64,000 nt of DNA from SZUA-584 sp964441275 (GCA_964441275.1 CAYTUG010000005.1:1-64000); one strand, 5' to 3'. Shown: positions 26,141 through 35,573, numbered from the stretch's first letter. Program-made: numbers and translations. Notes: a model not told the origin generated them from the letters alone.

Positions 26141-26148
26141 TATGTGTA

Positions 26149-26580
26149 TCATTGTGAATCTGCTATGGCAAATACCAGCTCGCAGCTTGCGACAAGTTTG
26201 TCTCCCACGTATGCTTTGCCGCTTCCCGTTCCCACGCTGCCTTTTACCGTCTCTAATTGCGTTTCCAATATCAATGTATCGCCCGGCACGACCATGTCAT
26301 AAAACCTTGCGTTTTTAATCTTACCGAGGAACGCGAGCTTGCCCGACATATCGGGCATCATAAGCAAGGTTATTCCTCCCATTTGCGCCATAGCTTCAAC
26401 TATAAGCACTCCCGGCATAACCTTCTTGTCCGCAAAATGCCCCATAAAGAACCACTCGTTTCCGCTTATGGCTTTTCTGCCTTTTGCCATAACGCCGGGA
26501 TTGATTTCATCCACCCTGTCTACCATAAGGAACGGCTCTCTGTGTGGTAAGATTTTTTTAATTTCATCTATATTGAGCAT
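26149..26580 (-). CDS. fabZ: 3-hydroxyacyl-ACP dehydratase
   Basis: Hot-dog-fold enzyme dehydrating 3-hydroxyacyl-ACP to trans-2-enoyl-ACP. The 143 residues contain the catalytic His in GHFADKKVMPGV and the Glu in IVEAMAQMGG, plus the family opening ILPHREPFLMVDRV. ATG at 26580 follows GAGGG; a TTG six bases upstream is less likely. Last gene of the acc-fab operon, 2 bp after fabF. No FabA/FabM-like isomerase is visible, so how unsaturated fatty acids arise is not shown here. Confidence 0.96.
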   Translation of the reverse strand: MLNIDEIKKILPHREPFLMVDRVDEINPGVMAKGRKAISGNEWFFMGHFADKKVMPGVLIVEAMAQMGGITLLMMPDMSGKLAFLGKIKNARFYDMVVPGDTLILETQLETVKGSVGTGSGKAYVGDKLVASCELVFAIADSQ

Positions 26581-26582
26581 TT

Positions 26583-27815
26583 TCAACCCTCTTTTCTTTT
26601 AAGCACTATGCATGAATTGTGCCCGCCGAACCCGAAAGAATTGCTCAGCCCATAGAGCGTGTCCATTTTTTTTGCTTTGCCTTTTACATAATCGAGGTTG
26701 CACCCTTCGCCTTCATGCAAAAGCCCGGCAGTGGGCGGTGCTATGCCTTCGTTTAATGCGCATGCGGTCATTATAACCTCAAACGCGCCCGCCGCACCCA
26801 GCAAATGTCCCGTCATGGATTTTGTTGAGCTGACCAGTAAATTTTTTGAATGCTCGCCAAAACAGAGCTCAATAGCTTTACTTTCGGTAACATCGTTAAG
26901 CGGGGTGCTTGTGCCATGCGCATTTATGTACCCCACATCTTCGGGTTTGATGTTTGCATTGAGCATAGCTAATCTCATTGCCTCTATGGCGTATTTGCCT
27001 TCCGGCATCGGCGCTGTGATATGAAAAGCGTCACATGTTTGCGCGTACCCGGCAATCCGCCCAAAAGATTTTGCGCCCCGGGCTTTTGCATGCCGTTCGC
27101 TTTCTATAAGCAAAAACGCGGCGCCTTCGCCCATGACAAAGCCCTGCCTGTCTTTGTCAAAAGGTATGCTTGCTCTTTTCGGGTCGCTCTCTTCGGATAA
27201 CGCCTGCATCTGATGAAACCCCTGGACCGCAAGTTCGTTTAACGCCGATTCAACCCCGCCTACCAGCATTGCGTCCGCACGCCCTTCTTTTACGGCGTAA
27301 TATGCATGGCCTATTGCATCCGCGCTTGATGAACATGCCGTAACTATGCTAAAACAAGGGCCATGCAATCCAAACCGGATAGCAATAAGCCCCGCGGCAG
27401 TATTTATAATTGCTTTCGGGATAAAAAGTGACGATATGGACCTTGGGCCTTGCCGGTTCATTTCATCGTACTGGCTGCAAATAATGTCAAGCCCGCCAAT
27501 TCCGCATCCAAGCACAACCCCTATACGGTTCTCGTCAAAATCTTCTATCCCGCCTTGCTCCCACGCCTGAACGGCCGCCGCAACTGCAAGCTGTGCAAAC
27601 CGCGCCATCCGGTTTGCTTCACGCTTAGGTATAACTCCAAACGGGTCAAAGTCCTTAACTTCCCCCGCCGCGATTATGCCCGTATATTCCGTATCAAAAC
27701 GTTCCGCCTTTTTTATGCCGCACTCTCCCGCAACTGCGGCTCGAAACGAATCTTCTACATTGTGCCCAATGGGCGATATCGCCCCCATGCCGGTTATCAG
27801 TACTCTATTGCTCAT
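26583..27815 (-). CDS. fabF: Beta-ketoacyl-ACP synthase II
   Basis: Condensing enzyme elongating acyl-ACP with malonyl-ACP. The 410-residue thiolase-fold protein shows the Cys-His-His triad in VTACSSSADAIG, NAHGTSTPLNDVTE and SMTGHLLGAAG, with the terminal NSFGFGGHNSC. An in-frame ATG at 27827 overlaps the ribosome site; the ATG at 27815 follows GGGAGGG. Only one FabF is visible. Confidence 0.97.
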   Translation of the reverse strand: MSNRVLITGMGAISPIGHNVEDSFRAAVAGECGIKKAERFDTEYTGIIAAGEVKDFDPFGVIPKREANRMARFAQLAVAAAVQAWEQGGIEDFDENRIGVVLGCGIGGLDIICSQYDEMNRQGPRSISSLFIPKAIINTAAGLIAIRFGLHGPCFSIVTACSSSADAIGHAYYAVKEGRADAMLVGGVESALNELAVQGFHQMQALSEESDPKRASIPFDKDRQGFVMGEGAAFLLIESERHAKARGAKSFGRIAGYAQTCDAFHITAPMPEGKYAIEAMRLAMLNANIKPEDVGYINAHGTSTPLNDVTESKAIELCFGEHSKNLLVSSTKSMTGHLLGAAGAFEVIMTACALNEGIAPPTAGLLHEGEGCNLDYVKGKAKKMDTLYGLSNSFGFGGHNSCIVLKRKEG

Positions 27816-27833
27816 AAGCCCTCCCATGTAAAA

Positions 27834-28568
27834 TCAGGTAACCATCCCGCCGTCTACCACTAAAACCTGCCCGGTAATATACGATGCGTCGTCGCTGCAA
27901 AGAAACCCGGTAAGCGCCGCAACATCTTCGGGCATTCCGAAACGACGCATGGGAATTGCGTCCAACATCTTTTTGCGTATGTCCTCCGCCAAGCGGTCTG
28001 TCATTGCGGTAGTGATAAACCCGGGCGCTATTGCGTTCACGCAAATACCGCGCGGCGCAACCTCCTTAGCGCACGACTTTGTAAATCCAATAATAGCCGC
28101 TTTAGACGCTGCATAGTTGGTTTGCCCCGCATTTCCCGTCAAACCTACAACCGAGCTGATATTAACCACCCTGCCGCTGCGGGATTTGATCATATACGCA
28201 ATCGCCGCCCGCGTACAGTAAAAACAGCTGTCCATGTTGGTGCGCATCACTTCAATATACTGCTCGTCCGTCATGCGCATAATAAGCCCGTCATTTGTTG
28301 CGCCCGCATTGTTTACAAGCGTATGAATGCCCCCTAAGTTCTCTACGCACTGTTCAACCAAAGAGGCGCACTGCTCAGGTTTAGATAAATCCGCCCCAAG
28401 CGCCGCCGCCCGCCTTCCCTGCGATTTAATCTTTTCCATCAGCTCTTTCGCCTTTGCCTCGCTTTTGTTGTAATGCAGCGCAATATCAAACCCGTTTTGC
28501 GCCAGCCTTAAACAGATAGCCCGACCAATACCCCCGGACGAACCGGTAACCAACGCCACCTTGCTCAT
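27834..28568 (-). CDS. fabG: 3-oxoacyl-ACP reductase
   Basis: NADPH-dependent short-chain reductase for the first reduction of each elongation cycle. The 244 residues contain the Rossmann motif TGSSGGIGRA, NNAGATNDG, the catalytic Ser in INISSVVG and YAASKAAI (Tyr/Lys). It lies 1 bp after fabD and 18 bp before fabF in operon order. Confidence 0.97.
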   Translation of the reverse strand: MSKVALVTGSSGGIGRAICLRLAQNGFDIALHYNKSEAKAKELMEKIKSQGRRAAALGADLSKPEQCASLVEQCVENLGGIHTLVNNAGATNDGLIMRMTDEQYIEVMRTNMDSCFYCTRAAIAYMIKSRSGRVVNISSVVGLTGNAGQTNYAASKAAIIGFTKSCAKEVAPRGICVNAIAPGFITTAMTDRLAEDIRKKMLDAIPMRRFGMPEDVAALTGFLCSDDASYITGQVLVVDGGMVT

Positions 28569-28569
28569 T

Positions 28570-29484
28570 CTAATACCTCTCTAAAAATTCCTCAAGCGTT
28601 TGCTTGTCCCGTACAGAGTAAACATCAGCTTGTTTTCCCAACCGGCGCTTTAACATCTTCGAGAGAACGGCAGAAGGGCCAATCTCCACAAATCGCCGCA
28701 CGCCATTTGATATCATGTGTTCCACGCACTCATGCCAACGCACTCTTTTTATCATCTGCTGCGCAAGCAAATCCCGTATATCGGCATGCTCCGGATAAGG
28801 TTTTCCGAGCACATTAGAGTATGTTGTGCAATGCATTTTTGCCAAGTTAATCTGGTTAAGCTGCGCCCGAAATTGTTCGGCCGCCGAACAAAGCAAGGGA
28901 AAGTGCGAAGGGCCTTTAACGTCAAGCAGGGTGACCATCTTAGCACCCTTTTGTTTGAAAATTCGCTCAATAATTTCTAAATCTTTGGTCTTGCCGGCAA
29001 TTACCGTTTGTAAATCGGATAAATGATTGGCAACATCGGCTTTGTCAAATCCTTCAATATCCTTTTCTACCTGGTTTACGGTAAATCCGATTACCGAAAG
29101 CATTCCGCCCTCGCCTGCCGGAAATGCGCTGTCCATTATGCCGCCCCTTTTGGCAACTAAAGCCGCCCCCTGCTCTGCGCTAAAAACAGCTGCCGCACAC
29201 AATGCGCTGTATTCGCCAAGCGAAAGCCCGGCGTAGTTTTGCGCAACAACCCCCCTGTTTTTTAAAACGCTAAACAGCGAGATGCTGTGCGCAAATATCG
29301 CCGGCTGCACAGTCTCACTTTCATCCATCCCGCGCCCTTCGAAACACGCGGATTTTAAATCCTTGTTTGATCCTCGTTGGCATTCATCAAAAGTGTTTTT
29401 ATAATCGGTATAATAATCGTATAAGTCCAACCCCATGCCAACCGTTTGCGCCCCCTGTCCGGGAAACAAGAAGGCCGTATTCAC
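28570..29484 (-). CDS. fabD: Malonyl-CoA--ACP transacylase
   Basis: Loads malonyl groups from CoA to ACP. The 304 residues show FLFPGQGAQTVGMG at the start, the nucleophile elbow GLSLGEYSAL and the SGPSHFP-like region seen as KGPSHFPLLCSA. Four bp downstream of fabK. Confidence 0.97.
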   Translation of the reverse strand: MNTAFLFPGQGAQTVGMGLDLYDYYTDYKNTFDECQRGSNKDLKSACFEGRGMDESETVQPAIFAHSISLFSVLKNRGVVAQNYAGLSLGEYSALCAAAVFSAEQGAALVAKRGGIMDSAFPAGEGGMLSVIGFTVNQVEKDIEGFDKADVANHLSDLQTVIAGKTKDLEIIERIFKQKGAKMVTLLDVKGPSHFPLLCSAAEQFRAQLNQINLAKMHCTTYSNVLGKPYPEHADIRDLLAQQMIKRVRWHECVEHMISNGVRRFVEIGPSAVLSKMLKRRLGKQADVYSVRDKQTLEEFLERY

Positions 29485-29488
29485 CTAA

Positions 29489-30442
29489 TCACCTCACCCG
29501 CAATTGCCCGGCTGCGCTGTCAAAAGTGGTTTTAAGACTTTTTGCATCGAACAGTTCGGCAATTATCTGTTTGGCGGGCATTATTTTATCCAACATACAT
29601 GCGCACTGCCCCGCCATAAAGGAGCCTCGCTCCTTATCCGCGTTTAGTACCGCCGCCTGTAACGAGCCTTCGCCAAGCTTAACGATAATTTCCGCTGCGT
29701 TTTGCTCATATTCTAAGCTCATAAGCCGCCTGGCAAACGGGCTTAAAAGAAGCCTAACCGGATGTCCGGTAACGCGCCCCGTAACCTTGCTGTCTATATC
29801 CTTTGCCTTTATGATTCGCTCTTTGTATTGCCGGTGGGCAATGCATTCTTCCGCCAATATGAACCTTGTGCCGACTTGAACGCCCTTAGCCCCCAAGCAA
29901 AACGCGGCTGCCACTGTATTAGCGTCAAAAATGCCGCCTGCGGCAACCACCGGTATACTTACGCTTTGCACAATGTTGCGTACTAACACCAATGTAGACA
30001 GCTCGCCTATATGCCCCCCTGCCTCGCATCCCTCGGCTATTAAAAAATCCGCTCCCGCCTTTTGCAGCCTTAGCGCCAACGCACGGCTGGGCACGACCGG
30101 CGCCACAATAATGCCTGCATTTTTCCAGCTTTCAATGTACTGTGCGGGGTTGCCCGCCCCGGTTATCACCACCGGAACGCGCATATCTGTCGCAATCTGC
30201 GCAATTTCTTTAACAAACGGGCTTAGCATCATTATGTTTAGCCCAAAAGATTTGTCCGTTCTCTCCCTAACTAAATTTATCTGAGTTATAACCCATTCGG
30301 GCGGCGCATTGCCTGCCGCGATAACCCCAAGCCCACCGGCTATCGATACGGCGGCTGCAAGATTAGCTTCAGAAACCCATGCCATACCGCCTTGAATTAT
30401 CGGGTAGTCGATTTTAAGTAACTCTTTTATGCTGTCATGCAT
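29489..30442 (-). CDS. fabK: FMN-dependent enoyl-ACP reductase II
   Basis: Last step of the elongation cycle, using FMN and NADH, as in Streptococcus and many clostridia; it is triclosan-resistant in characterised species. The 317 residues carry YPIIQGGMAW, GGLGVIAAGN, VITGAGNP and the catalytic His in EAGGHIGE. The preferred ATG at 30442 overlaps the end of acpP by 8 bp. No FabI or FabL gene is seen in the window. Confidence 0.95.
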   Translation of the reverse strand: MHDSIKELLKIDYPIIQGGMAWVSEANLAAAVSIAGGLGVIAAGNAPPEWVITQINLVRERTDKSFGLNIMMLSPFVKEIAQIATDMRVPVVITGAGNPAQYIESWKNAGIIVAPVVPSRALALRLQKAGADFLIAEGCEAGGHIGELSTLVLVRNIVQSVSIPVVAAGGIFDANTVAAAFCLGAKGVQVGTRFILAEECIAHRQYKERIIKAKDIDSKVTGRVTGHPVRLLLSPFARRLMSLEYEQNAAEIIVKLGEGSLQAAVLNADKERGSFMAGQCACMLDKIMPAKQIIAELFDAKSLKTTFDSAAGQLRVR

Positions 30443-30665
30443 CCTTCTTTTCTTCCAAGTACGCAATAAGTTGCCCCACTGTCGTTAAGTCTTTAACGTC
30501 GTCGTTTGGGATTTTAATGTCAGTTTGTTTTTCGAGATCGATTAACATCTCTACCATATCGAGCGAATCCATCTCAAAGTCTTCAACAAAACGCGAATCC
30601 ATTGTAATGTCTTCTTCTTTTAAATCGAGCTGCTCCACAAGATTTTTGATTATCATTTCCTTCAT
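30435..30665 (-). CDS. acpP: Acyl carrier protein
   Basis: A 76-residue carrier with the phosphopantetheine Ser in DSLDMVEMLIDLE. The frame is open for 54 bp further upstream into the end of fabH, but the ATG at 30665 lies 7 nt after GGAGG and gives the standard acidic four-helix length. Located between fabH and fabK in the operon. Confidence 0.96.
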   Translation of the reverse strand: MKEMIIKNLVEQLDLKEEDITMDSRFVEDFEMDSLDMVEMLIDLEKQTDIKIPNDDVKDLTTVGQLIAYLEEKKDA

Positions 30666-30685
30666 TTCGTTGTCCTCCATTGTTT

Positions 30686-31660
30686 TTATATTGTCCAATC
30701 TATTACTACTCCGCCGCACGTTAGCCCTGAACCAAAACCTACAAGGGCAACCCTATCCCCTTTTTTAAGCCATCCTTGCTCATACGCATCGCACATGGCA
30801 ATAGGTATGGTAGCGGAGGAAGTATTGGCATATTCATCGATATCAAGAAAGAATTGTTCTCTTCCTATATCCATCCTTCGTATTACTAAATCAATTATCT
30901 TGGCATTCGCCTGATGTGGTATAACTTTATTAAAAGGCTTATCCCCGCACATGTCAAGAAGTTTTCTGAGGGTATCCTCTACGGCGCCGGTGGCGTACGT
31001 AAAAACTTCCGAGCCTTTCATCTGTAAATATCTTGCTCCTTCATTCGGCTTGAATCCAAACGGAGTCGGCTTAAGCTCTTTCTCCAACAGTATTACTTCT
31101 TCTCTATCGGGCGTTCCGCTCATCACCGGATAGCGCATACACGGCTGATCGCTTCTTTTGAGTACCGCAGCGCCTGCTCCATCGCCAAACAGCACGCAAG
31201 TTGACCGATCCGTCCAGTCTATATAGCTCGATATAACCTCGCTCGCAACTACAAGCGCCGAGTTTATTTTAAGCGTATCCATAAGGCTTGCCGCCGTTAT
31301 CAGCCCAAATACAAACCCTGTGCAGCCTGCAGATAAATCCATACAAGCGCAATCGTCAATGTCGAGCTGTTTTTGTATTAAGCTTGAAACGGTTGGGGTT
31401 GCGCACTCGCCCGTAAAAGTGCTGGCTATAATCAGCTTAACATCGTCTTTATCTACCCGCGCCTGCTCAAGCGCCGCAAGCGCAACATCGCCGCCTAAGC
31501 TAACTGTAGTTTCGTCCGACACCAAGTAGCGCGTTTTAATCCCCGTCCGTTTTGTTATCCACTCGTCACTCGTATCCACAAGTTTTTCAAGTTCAAAGTT
31601 TGTTACTTTTCTTTTTGGCAGACTTTTCGCTATGCCTGCTATCTCTACCGGCGCAATCAT
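30686..31660 (-). CDS. fabH: Beta-ketoacyl-ACP synthase III
   Basis: Initiates fatty acid synthesis by condensing an acyl-CoA with malonyl-ACP, so it sets straight- or branched-chain type. The 324 residues have the Cys-His-Asn triad in DLSAGCTGFVFG, PHQANAKI and EYANTSSATIP, with the end motif GFGSGLTCGG. Its ATG overlaps the accA stop (TGATG), implying coupling. Confidence 0.97.
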   Translation of the reverse strand: MIAPVEIAGIAKSLPKRKVTNFELEKLVDTSDEWITKRTGIKTRYLVSDETTVSLGGDVALAALEQARVDKDDVKLIIASTFTGECATPTVSSLIQKQLDIDDCACMDLSAGCTGFVFGLITAASLMDTLKINSALVVASEVISSYIDWTDRSTCVLFGDGAGAAVLKRSDQPCMRYPVMSGTPDREEVILLEKELKPTPFGFKPNEGARYLQMKGSEVFTYATGAVEDTLRKLLDMCGDKPFNKVIPHQANAKIIDLVIRRMDIGREQFFLDIDEYANTSSATIPIAMCDAYEQGWLKKGDRVALVGFGSGLTCGGVVIDWTI

Positions 31661-32490
31661 CAAAGACCTCTCATATTTAAAAATTTTTCGTGTCTCATTT
31701 CCACCAACTTGCTAACAGGTATTTTTGTCAGCCTGTTTAGTATTGTAACGCATTCGTTTCTGATATCTTCCACGCTTTGCCGCATATTAAAACGGTCAAA
31801 CCCTTCCGGCTCTTTTATCACCTTATCGACAATATTAAATTGCTTTAAATCTTTTGCGGTAAGCTTTAAATTTTCCGCAGCCGTCTCAGCAAGAGAGCTG
31901 TCTTTAAAAAGTATCGAAGCGCACCCCTCGGGAGATATAACCGAAAAGTAACTGTTTTCCATCATAACAAGCCTGTCCGATAAAGACAAAGCTAAAGCGC
32001 CCCCGCTTCCGCCTTCGCCTATGATTATTGTGATAAGCGGCGTTTTTAAGGTTGCCATAAGCCGCAGATGTTTGGCGATAATAAGCCCCTGCCCTCTTGC
32101 TTCGGCCTCAATACCCGGAAAAGCGCCCGGGGTATCCACAAAGCATATAACGGGCCTTGAAAACTTTTCCGCCTGATTAAGAGCGCGCATAGACTTTCTG
32201 TATCCTTCAGGGTGTGGCATACCAAAATTACACAACATCCGCTCTTCAAGCGTGTGCCCTTTCTGCTGCCCTATAACGGTAACCGGCCATTTTTCAAACC
32301 GCGCTATTGCGGTAATGATGGAAGGGTCGTCTCCGTAACAACGATCGCCCTTAGTTTCAAAAAAATCATGGAAAAGTTTATCTATATAGTCGTGCGCCTG
32401 CGGTCTGTTTTCTTTTCGGGCGTTGCACACTCTTTCCCAAGAGCTATCCTTTAAGTTTTCAATATTTACTTCTTCTCTTTTAACACTCAT
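31660..32490 (-). CDS. accA: Acetyl-CoA carboxylase carboxyltransferase alpha subunit
   Basis: Carboxyltransferase subunit that with AccD moves CO2 from biotin to acetyl-CoA. The 276 residues match the shorter Gram-positive form: GDPSIITAIARF, GQQKGHTLEER, RPVICFVDTPGAFPG and the oxyanion-hole segment GEGGSGGALAL. It sits between accD and fabH; the accD-accA gap is 22 bp. Confidence 0.97.
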   Translation of the reverse strand: MSVKREEVNIENLKDSSWERVCNARKENRPQAHDYIDKLFHDFFETKGDRCYGDDPSIITAIARFEKWPVTVIGQQKGHTLEERMLCNFGMPHPEGYRKSMRALNQAEKFSRPVICFVDTPGAFPGIEAEARGQGLIIAKHLRLMATLKTPLITIIIGEGGSGGALALSLSDRLVMMENSYFSVISPEGCASILFKDSSLAETAAENLKLTAKDLKQFNIVDKVIKEPEGFDRFNMRQSVEDIRNECVTILNRLTKIPVSKLVEMRHEKFLNMRGL

Positions 32491-32512
32491 TATCTTAAAC
32501 CCTTTTCAATTA

Positions 32513-33355
32513 CTAAAGTAATCGCGGCGTATCAGCTTTACAATGAAGCGAAAGTATTCTCGCCAATGTGTCACGCATATCCATCCTGTCAACAATTCTG
32601 TCGATCAACCCGTGCTCATAAAGAAACTCAGCAGTCTGAAAACCTTCGGGCAGCTCGTCTTTTACCGTCTGCTGGATAACGCGCGGCCCCGCAAATCCAA
32701 TAAGCGCTTTGGGTTCGGCTATTGTAATATCCCCTTGCATTGCAAAACTTGCGGTTACGCCCCCCGTAGTCGGGTGAGTAAGCACGTTAAGGTGCAGCAG
32801 CTTATGCCTGCTGTGGCGCGCAAGAGCTATTGTGGTTCGCGACATCTGCAAAAGCGAATGTATTCCTTCCTGCATACGCGCTCCGCCCGATGCGCAGAAA
32901 ATGATAAGCGGAAGTTCGTTTATAATTGCGAATTCGGTAATAATAACAATTTTTTCACCCACGACTGTTCCCATGCTGCCCATCATAAAGTATGAATCCA
33001 TAACTGCCATTGCAGTTCTTAATCCTTTTATTGTTGCCTTGCCTATAACGACGCCTTCCTGAACGTTGGATTTTGTTTTTTCACTCGCAATTTTTGTTTT
33101 GTACCCCGGAAATGAAAGAGGATCTTTGCTTTCGGCTTCACGCTCAATCTCAATAAAACTGCCCGAGTCCGCAATCATATCAATCCTGTTGTACACGGGT
33201 TGCCGGAACAAAAACCCGCAGAAAGGACAGATAGAATAATTCGCATGTATTACGTCAGCTATCATTTCTTTGCCGCACTCACCGCAACGCAGCAGTTCAA
33301 TACCATTTGGGGCATCCGAAACAAATCCCTTAACTTCTTCTTTAAACAGATTCAT
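32513..33355 (-). CDS. accD: Acetyl-CoA carboxylase carboxyltransferase beta subunit
   Basis: Zinc-ribbon crotonase-fold partner of AccA. Four cysteines (LLRCGECGKEM and SICPFCGF, near residues 22-48) form the ribbon; GGARMQEGIHSLLQM and HPTTGGVTASFA are the catalytic loops. The 280-residue start at 33355 follows GGAGG and overlaps the accC end by 14 bp. Confidence 0.97.
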   Translation of the reverse strand: MNLFKEEVKGFVSDAPNGIELLRCGECGKEMIADVIHANYSICPFCGFLFRQPVYNRIDMIADSGSFIEIEREAESKDPLSFPGYKTKIASEKTKSNVQEGVVIGKATIKGLRTAMAVMDSYFMMGSMGTVVGEKIVIITEFAIINELPLIIFCASGGARMQEGIHSLLQMSRTTIALARHSRHKLLHLNVLTHPTTGGVTASFAMQGDITIAEPKALIGFAGPRVIQQTVKDELPEGFQTAEFLYEHGLIDRIVDRMDMRDTLARILSLHCKADTPRLL

Positions 33356-34712
33356 TTGAACCTCCAAAAAAGCGGCTGTAAAATTTATGTTCTATCCATT
33401 TTGTGTGAATGTTTCCGGTTAAAAAATCATCATCGCATAAAATTGCGCGTGCAAAAGCCGCGTTGTGGTTTATGCCTTCGATTTCCAATTCATCGAGCGA
33501 AGCTATGCTTTGTGCAATAGCCTCTTTTCTGCTATCACCAAAACATACGAGCTTTAACACCATTGAATCGTAAAAAGGCGGAATTTGATCGCCCGCGCAA
33601 TAGCCCGTATCAACGCGCACGCCATGTCCGCCCGGAAGGCGCAGGTTTTTGATAACCCCCGGGGACGGCCTGAATTTTTCAGATACATCTTCAGCATTTA
33701 TCCGGCATTCTATTGCGTGCCCTTTTTGCACAAGCATATCTTGCGCAACATCGATTTTATGCGAAAGCGCAGCCTGAATTTGAGCCTTTATCAGGTCTAT
33801 ACCGTATATGCACTCGGTTACGGGATGCTCAACCTGTATACGGGTGTTCATTTCCATGAAATAGTACTTATTATCGTCAGTCAAAAGGAATTCTATAGTT
33901 CCCGCATTTTTATAGCCAACAATTTTAGCTATTTTAACAGCGGTATTTTGAATTTTATCTAAAATGCCCGGGGCAACATTAGGCGCCGGCGCTTCTTCTA
34001 TAAGCTTTTGATTTCTGCGCTGCAGGCTGCATTCCCTTGTACCCAAATGCAGTGTGTTTCCATACTCATCGGCTAATATTTGCACCTCTATATGCCTTGT
34101 GTTTACAAGGCAAGCCTCAATGTAAACCGATTTGTCGCCGAAAGCAAGCTCTGCTTCACGGCAAACCAATGCAAATTCGTGTTCAAGCTCCGCCAAATTG
34201 TTAACTACGCGTATGCCTTTTCCCCCGCCGCCTTTCGCGGCTTTTATCATAAGCGGAAAGCCGACTTTTTGCGCAACTTCAACCGCAGCTTTAAGGTTCT
34301 CCACCACGCCGTCGGAACCCGGCACAACGGGGATTGCGTTTTCAATCATCAACTGGCGCGCTTTTTGTTTATCGCCCAGCAAGCGCATAACCTGCGCATC
34401 CGGACCTACAAAGCGCAGCCCCGCGTCCTTGCAGCTTTGGGCGAAATCTGCATTTTCGGATAAAAAGCCTACCCCCGGATGAATTAATTCCGCGTTATAA
34501 GCGTTTGCGGCAGCAATCAAAGCCTTTATATTCAAATAGCTTTTTTTTGCTTCCCTCGGGCCTATGCACACCCTGTAATCGGCAAGCCTTGTATGCATGC
34601 TCCCTTCGTCATTTTCGGAAAAAACGGCCACTGTTTTAAGATTTAGCTTTTTACAGGTGCGAATTATGCGCACGGCTATCTCGCCCCTGTTGGCAACAAG
34701 CACGGTACCCAT
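33342..34712 (-). CDS. accC: Biotin carboxylase
   Basis: ATP-grasp enzyme carboxylating the biotin of AccB. The 456 residues contain VANRGEIAVRIIR, the glycine-rich loop AAKGGGGKGIR, the catalytic ECSLQRRNQKLIEEAP and MNTRIQVEHPVTE. One bp separates its ATG from the accB stop. Confidence 0.97.
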   Translation of the reverse strand: MGTVLVANRGEIAVRIIRTCKKLNLKTVAVFSENDEGSMHTRLADYRVCIGPREAKKSYLNIKALIAAANAYNAELIHPGVGFLSENADFAQSCKDAGLRFVGPDAQVMRLLGDKQKARQLMIENAIPVVPGSDGVVENLKAAVEVAQKVGFPLMIKAAKGGGGKGIRVVNNLAELEHEFALVCREAELAFGDKSVYIEACLVNTRHIEVQILADEYGNTLHLGTRECSLQRRNQKLIEEAPAPNVAPGILDKIQNTAVKIAKIVGYKNAGTIEFLLTDDNKYYFMEMNTRIQVEHPVTECIYGIDLIKAQIQAALSHKIDVAQDMLVQKGHAIECRINAEDVSEKFRPSPGVIKNLRLPGGHGVRVDTGYCAGDQIPPFYDSMVLKLVCFGDSRKEAIAQSIASLDELEIEGINHNAAFARAILCDDDFLTGNIHTKWIEHKFYSRFFGGSNESV

Positions 34713-34713
34713 G

Positions 34714-35157
34714 CTATTCTTCCTTTGCGTATATAAAGAGCGATTCGTCCGCCGAGACTACCTGCCCGTCAGAGGCAAGCACGCACTCAATCGTTCCGGG
34801 TTTTGGCGCACACACTTCGTTCATCATCTTCATTGCTTCTATAATGCAAACGGTGTCGCCTTTGTTAACTGTGTCTCCCGCTTTAACAAAAGGTTCTGCC
34901 CCCGGCTCTTTCGCAACATAGAAAACCCCTGCAATAGGAGACTTGATTACCTCGTCTTTCGCGGTTTGCCGCTCAACCGCTTTATCGTTTACCAGGCTTT
35001 CATTAAACGGCGAAACATTATCCTGCGCATTCTTCAAACCCCCTGCGGCGCAATTTTTAGTCAGGGACAGTTTGATGTCCTGCGTTTGTATTTCAATTCT
35101 ATCAAATGAAGTATCTTCAACTTTTTTTATAAGACTAAATATCTTTTCGATATCCAT
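34714..35157 (-). CDS. accB: Biotin carboxyl carrier protein
   Basis: The 147-residue BCCP carries biotin on Lys in EAMKMMNEV near residue 112; the thumb region and an Ala/Pro-poor linker precede it. AAAGGAG lies before the ATG. First gene of an eleven-gene operon for malonyl-CoA and fatty acid synthesis; promoter and probable operator lie just upstream. Confidence 0.96.
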   Translation of the reverse strand: MDIEKIFSLIKKVEDTSFDRIEIQTQDIKLSLTKNCAAGGLKNAQDNVSPFNESLVNDKAVERQTAKDEVIKSPIAGVFYVAKEPGAEPFVKAGDTVNKGDTVCIIEAMKMMNEVCAPKPGTIECVLASDGQVVSADESLFIYAKEE

Positions 35158-35200
35158 CCAATCGCTCCTTTCAGCTTAGAAAAGCTATTTACCGGCTTTA

Positions 35201-35217
35201 TGTTAGCAATGCTAACA
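35201..35217. promoter_or_regulatory. Perfect palindrome, probable operator of the acc-fab operon
   Basis: TGTTAGCA-A-TGCTAACA is a perfect 8-bp inverted repeat with a 1-bp centre, starting about 8 bp after the predicted transcription start of accB. Position and symmetry suit a dimeric repressor. It does not resemble the FapR or FabT consensus sequences as I know them. Confidence 0.65.
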
Positions 35218-35231
35218 AGCATGTCTACGCA

Positions 35232-35260
35232 ATAATATAATGCGCTTGGAAATCTGTCAA
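35232..35260 (-). promoter_or_regulatory. Strong SigA-like promoter of the acc-fab operon
   Basis: TTGACA and TATTAT on the minus strand with a 17-bp spacer, about 75 bp before accB. Confidence 0.85.
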
Positions 35261-35573
35261 TGTTGCATATTAGTATTTTGTAACGAAATAGTCAGATTTT
35301 ATTTTTAGATGTTACAAATTATTTGTGTTTATTTGCACTTGTCAGTTTTTATAAGCATAATAACCGGATAATTGACAGCCAATTTTGATCTGCGCTTTGC
35401 ATTAATCACCCACGTTTTTTAATACTTTTTTAAAATAAGCTTCTTTTTTTCTTTTGCTATTGCCAATACACAGCAATATTATAATTGAAAACCCTGAATG
35501 TGTCACTACATTTATATTCCAAATAATCATTTCATTGCAAGTTTAATTGTCTACCGTATAATACCAACTACAC
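35261..35573. other. AT-rich intergenic stretch
   Basis: No gene or clear regulatory element was recognised between the acc promoter and the IS30 remnant. Confidence 0.5.

Noticed and set aside
35201..35217. FapR operator
   Set aside because: The palindrome differs from the FapR consensus as I know it, and no fapR gene is visible; left as an unassigned operator.
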